Below are positions 61,238-64,000 of a DNA stretch of 64,000 bases, piece by piece. A program made the position numbers and the translations under genes. Every line of letters begins with the position of its first letter. The stretch's first letter is position 1. Origin of the DNA: Arenicella xantha (GTDB taxonomy: Bacteria > Pseudomonadota > Gammaproteobacteria > Arenicellales > Arenicellaceae); assembly GCF_003315245.1 (NCBI RefSeq), contig NZ_QNRT01000005.1, positions 1-64,000 on the forward strand. Reading direction: 5' to 3'. Under the pieces are notes generated by a model, which was given only the letters and a program-made list of their open reading frames with translations, had not been told where the DNA came from and searched no databases.

Positions 61238-63805
61238 TTAAGGGCAGGCCGTAGCGCTGTCCGACGGTGCAATAGTAATATCGGAAAACGACAGTTGTAG
61301 ATCCCCTTTGGTAGCGAGCTCAATGGGTCTTGTGACTGTAGCCAGTTGCACTCCAGCTTCAGCAAAACAACGTAAATTGATGCTCAACTCATGCCATTCG
61401 TTTAGTGGCATGGCCGTTAATGGGTCAGCGATATCAATCGCCCCAGCGCAATCGTCGCCGCATTGCATGGTTAATGTTACGGGCTCACTCGGTGGTTGCT
61501 CGAGCTTCACTTGTATGCGTAATGCCGTTTGGCTTGAAAAACCTGTTTGTAAGTCGATTGGGGTATTACTCGCGATGACATATATTGACTGACCGCCGGC
61601 GCTGAACTGCAATTGTCGGGCATCTTCTTGTACGTCTCGATCACGGGTTCGCACTTGCAAGCCGTCAACATTCAATACGTTGCTGGTCATTTCGAGTAAG
61701 GTGTCTGGAGCGCCAGCTAGTGCGCTAAAAGGCGCTTGTACAGACTTTCGAAAAATGACTCGCTCAGAGTCAGTATTTGCCGCCGCGGTAGTACTATTTT
61801 CCGGTAAGTTAGGGCTTAGCACGTCTTTGTCGCCATAGCTTAGTCCAAAGCCGTACGGCAGCAGTGCTTGAGTGTCTCGGTCGCCACGATTCACATTGCT
61901 CTGGGTCGGTAATGCTGGCCATGAATACGATAACTTACCAGTAAAATCGTAGGCGATATCGCCGTCAATGGTGCGCAATAGAACGTCACTGATGCCCACG
62001 CCCTCACTGCCTGGTAACCATGCTGCGACGAACGCATCAGACGCATTCAATTCAGCATTAACCCACATCGGACGACCCGAAATAAACACTGATACAACGG
62101 GTATGTTTTGTGCTTTTAGGGTTCGTAGTAGCTTGAGGTCGGATTTGATTCCGGCTTGATAGTCGAGGGTCTTAATGTCGCCATTGCCTTCGGCATAAGG
62201 TTCTTCGCCAAACACGACTATGGCGACATCGGGTCGTTGCTGATAGTTGCCATCTACTGCCAATTCAACCGAACCGCCGGCCGCCGAGACCGCATTCTCG
62301 ATTCCGTCATAGATAGACGTGCCGCCGGGGAAGTCGGCATTCTTATTGCCGGTGCCCTGCCAGGTGATGGTCCAACCTCCAGACTGCTTGCCAATATTAT
62401 GAGCCGCATCACCGGCAACCAAGATCCGCTGTTGCGGCTTTAGTGGCAATAACTGCTGATTGTTCTTCAACAATACCAATGACTCGCGCACCGCTTGCCG
62501 AGCGATAGCTCGATGCTCAGGGGCACCGATAATTTCCAGTCGACCCGATAGCGCACGGTTGGCCGGACTCGGTTTACTAAAAACGCCAGCGCGGACTTTT
62601 ACGCGCAAAATTCGGGTCACCGCGTCGTTAATGCGTGACATGGGTATTTCACCGCTTTGCGCCTGTTTGACGGTGTTGTGGAACAGTGGTTTCCAGGCAT
62701 CGGATGGTGCCATGAAAACATCTAGGCCAGCGTTTATCGCTTTACTGCAATCGGCATTGGTGCATCCGTCTATTTGTCCATGACCTAACCAATCACCGAC
62801 CACAAAGCCATCAAAGCCCATTTTATTTTTGAGAATGTCGGTGAGTAGATAGCGATGGCCATGCATCTTCTCGCCGTGCCAACTGTTGAATGAAGCCATT
62901 ACAGATTGTGCGCCAGCCGATAAGCCGCCGACATAGCCTTGCGCATGGAGATCAAACAGGGCTTGTTCGTTATCAATGTTGTTACCTTGATCGATGCCGT
63001 TTTGAGTACCGCCGTCACCTAAGAAATGCTTAACAGTAGCGATGACATGGTCATCGTTTAGAAAGGTGTCATCGATTGACCCTTGCAAGCCTCTGACGAT
63101 CGCGGTTGAGTAGGACCGCACGATTTCTGGGTCCTCAGAATAGCCCTCGTAAGTGCGCCCCCAGCGATCATCACGAACCACCGCAACGGTCGGTGCGAAT
63201 ACCCAATCAATGCCAGTTGCCATTACCTCACGGGCCGTGGCGGAAGCAATGCTTTCGATTAACGTAGGATTGTTGGCGGCACCGAGGCCAATGTTGTGAG
63301 GGAATAAGGTCGCGCCTATTACGTTGTTGTGGCCATGTACTGCGTCGGTGCCCCAGATAGTGGGTATGGTCGAGCCATCCAATGAGTCGTCAATCGAGGC
63401 TTGGTACATCGCTTCGGCCAAGTCGATCCAATCAGATGGTGTCGCGTGTTTATTATTATTCGGAAACGCGCCACCACCATTTAAGTACGAACCGAAGCCA
63501 TAACGACGCATATCCTCCACCGATACGTCACGTATTTCAGGTTGAATCATTTGCGCGACTTTTTGCTCTAACGTCATGTCAGCCAAGATGCGAGCGACCT
63601 GCGTTTCGACTGCGGGGTCTTTAATGGCGCTGAGATCGAGGCTTGGCCATATTGACGGATCTCTAGCGCTGCTTGTTGGTGGTTGGGGCGTTTGTTCTGC
63701 TAGCTCTTGCTGATTGCAGCTCGATAGTAGCAACATGCACGTAAACACGGCGGTCAAAGGGCGTGTTCTATTTAGTCGGGAGGTTTTTGTGGTGGAATTA
63801 GTCAT
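61238..63805 (-). CDS. GH3 family beta-glucosidase/glucan hydrolase lipoprotein
   Basis: The product has 855 aa. A lipoprotein signal has Cys30 (LLLSSCNQQ). The GH3 N-terminal barrel (about 55-400) carries ADMTLEQKVAQMIQPE, KHFLGDGGTQNGIDQG and GFDGFVVGDWLGHG with the nucleophile Asp. The GH3 C-domain (about 420-660) has REAVRESLVLLKNNQQLLPL, and a beta-sandwich carbohydrate-binding-like domain ends the protein. It resembles exo-1,3/1,4-beta-glucanases of marine bacteria and should act in the periplasm on beta-glucans such as laminarin fragments. Upstream, 63806-64000 holds no gene. Confidence 0.95.
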   Translation of the reverse strand: MTNSTTKTSRLNRTRPLTAVFTCMLLLSSCNQQELAEQTPQPPTSSARDPSIWPSLDLSAIKDPAVETQVARILADMTLEQKVAQMIQPEIRDVSVEDMRRYGFGSYLNGGGAFPNNNKHATPSDWIDLAEAMYQASIDDSLDGSTIPTIWGTDAVHGHNNVIGATLFPHNIGLGAANNPTLIESIASATAREVMATGIDWVFAPTVAVVRDDRWGRTYEGYSEDPEIVRSYSTAIVRGLQGSIDDTFLNDDHVIATVKHFLGDGGTQNGIDQGNNIDNEQALFDLHAQGYVGGLSAGAQSVMASFNSWHGEKMHGHRYLLTDILKNKMGFDGFVVGDWLGHGQIDGCTNADCSKAINAGLDVFMAPSDAWKPLFHNTVKQAQSGEIPMSRINDAVTRILRVKVRAGVFSKPSPANRALSGRLEIIGAPEHRAIARQAVRESLVLLKNNQQLLPLKPQQRILVAGDAAHNIGKQSGGWTITWQGTGNKNADFPGGTSIYDGIENAVSAAGGSVELAVDGNYQQRPDVAIVVFGEEPYAEGNGDIKTLDYQAGIKSDLKLLRTLKAQNIPVVSVFISGRPMWVNAELNASDAFVAAWLPGSEGVGISDVLLRTIDGDIAYDFTGKLSYSWPALPTQSNVNRGDRDTQALLPYGFGLSYGDKDVLSPNLPENSTTAAANTDSERVIFRKSVQAPFSALAGAPDTLLEMTSNVLNVDGLQVRTRDRDVQEDARQLQFSAGGQSIYVIASNTPIDLQTGFSSQTALRIQVKLEQPPSEPVTLTMQCGDDCAGAIDIADPLTAMPLNEWHELSINLRCFAEAGVQLATVTRPIELATKGDLQLSFSDITIAPSDSATACP

Positions 63806-64000
63806 TCTTATTCTTATGGTTGCGCAATCCGATTGCTAATTATTATGTTGGTAGCACGTTGTTGCGTGAGTGCAGTGCTCAACGCGACTCGTTAATAGTG
63901 CGTTACCATTTATTTTGCTTCGACCAAATTATCGAATATTCCTTAATTTGTACGACATTCTACTAGTCGTGTCGCGTCTGCCTAGTTCGCGGCGGCTATG

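Noticed and set aside
1-64000. CRISPR array, insertion sequence or complete tRNA
   Set aside because: No spaced direct repeats of CRISPR type, no transposase and no full cloverleaf were found.

Overview
The window reads as a chromosomal segment of a marine-type gammaproteobacterium of moderate GC content. The his-tat-folD cluster, TamA/TamB, GluQRS, DUF3581, the CTI fatty-acid isomerase and an LpxD paralogue all fit. An Arenicella-like lineage is my best guess, but it is an inference from gene content and has not been tested. No rRNA, complete tRNA, CRISPR array or insertion sequence was found.

Bases 1-9036 are an accessory region. It opens with a tRNA-like 3' fragment (175-204). Small orphan genes, some apparently degraded, follow, then several hypothetical genes and a secreted pair: a Trypco2-like protein and a trypsin-like serine protease with an acidic repeat tail (3091-5125). 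Next come a short tyrosine recombinase, a HigBA toxin-antitoxin pair, a decayed second copy of the recombinase's 3' part, a DUF4062 protein and a VapBC pair. The tRNA fragment, integrase, integrase relic and two toxin-antitoxin modules together point to an integrated island with a defence or conflict flavour.

Bases 9101-34354 are mostly core genome. A secreted beta/gamma-crystallin-like protein and hisC come first. The minus-strand run hisB-hisH-hisA-hisF-hisI-hisE-tatA-tatB-tatC and then folD supplies most of histidine synthesis, twin-arginine export and one-carbon metabolism. hisG and hisD are not in the window. Then come fructosamine kinase and GluQRS, and a bufferin-type RiPP locus with a BufA1-like precursor followed by a natural fusion of the MNIO enzyme with its DUF2063 partner. 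After that are argS, a SPOR protein, a DUF374 acyltransferase next to an LpxD-like protein, a TAXI lipoprotein, carbonic anhydrase, a DUF47/PiT phosphate module, DUF3581, a small gene behind a 33-bp palindromic Fur-like box, and a GMC oxidoreductase.

Bases 34555-64000 carry membrane, stress and envelope functions. These are cytochrome b561 with a membrane LytTR regulator, MgtC, a CPA1-type antiporter with a Crp/Fnr regulator, and a sigma-54 activator. Two sequences in the window match sigma-54 (-24/-12) promoters, one before the gene next to that activator and one before csbD. The region also holds an MscS-like channel, CTI, a succinate-semialdehyde-type dehydrogenase, a TauE exporter, a Tat-dependent amidohydrolase, an amidoligase/class-I-GATase pair, the CsbD-Dps-SOD stress group, DUF2254, TamA-TamB and a GH3 lipoprotein.

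The points most worth following up are the secreted Trypco2-protease pair, the bufferin locus with its fused maturase, the amidoligase pair, the possible sigma-54 stress regulon, and a structured, terminator-bearing intergenic element near 18.2 kb.
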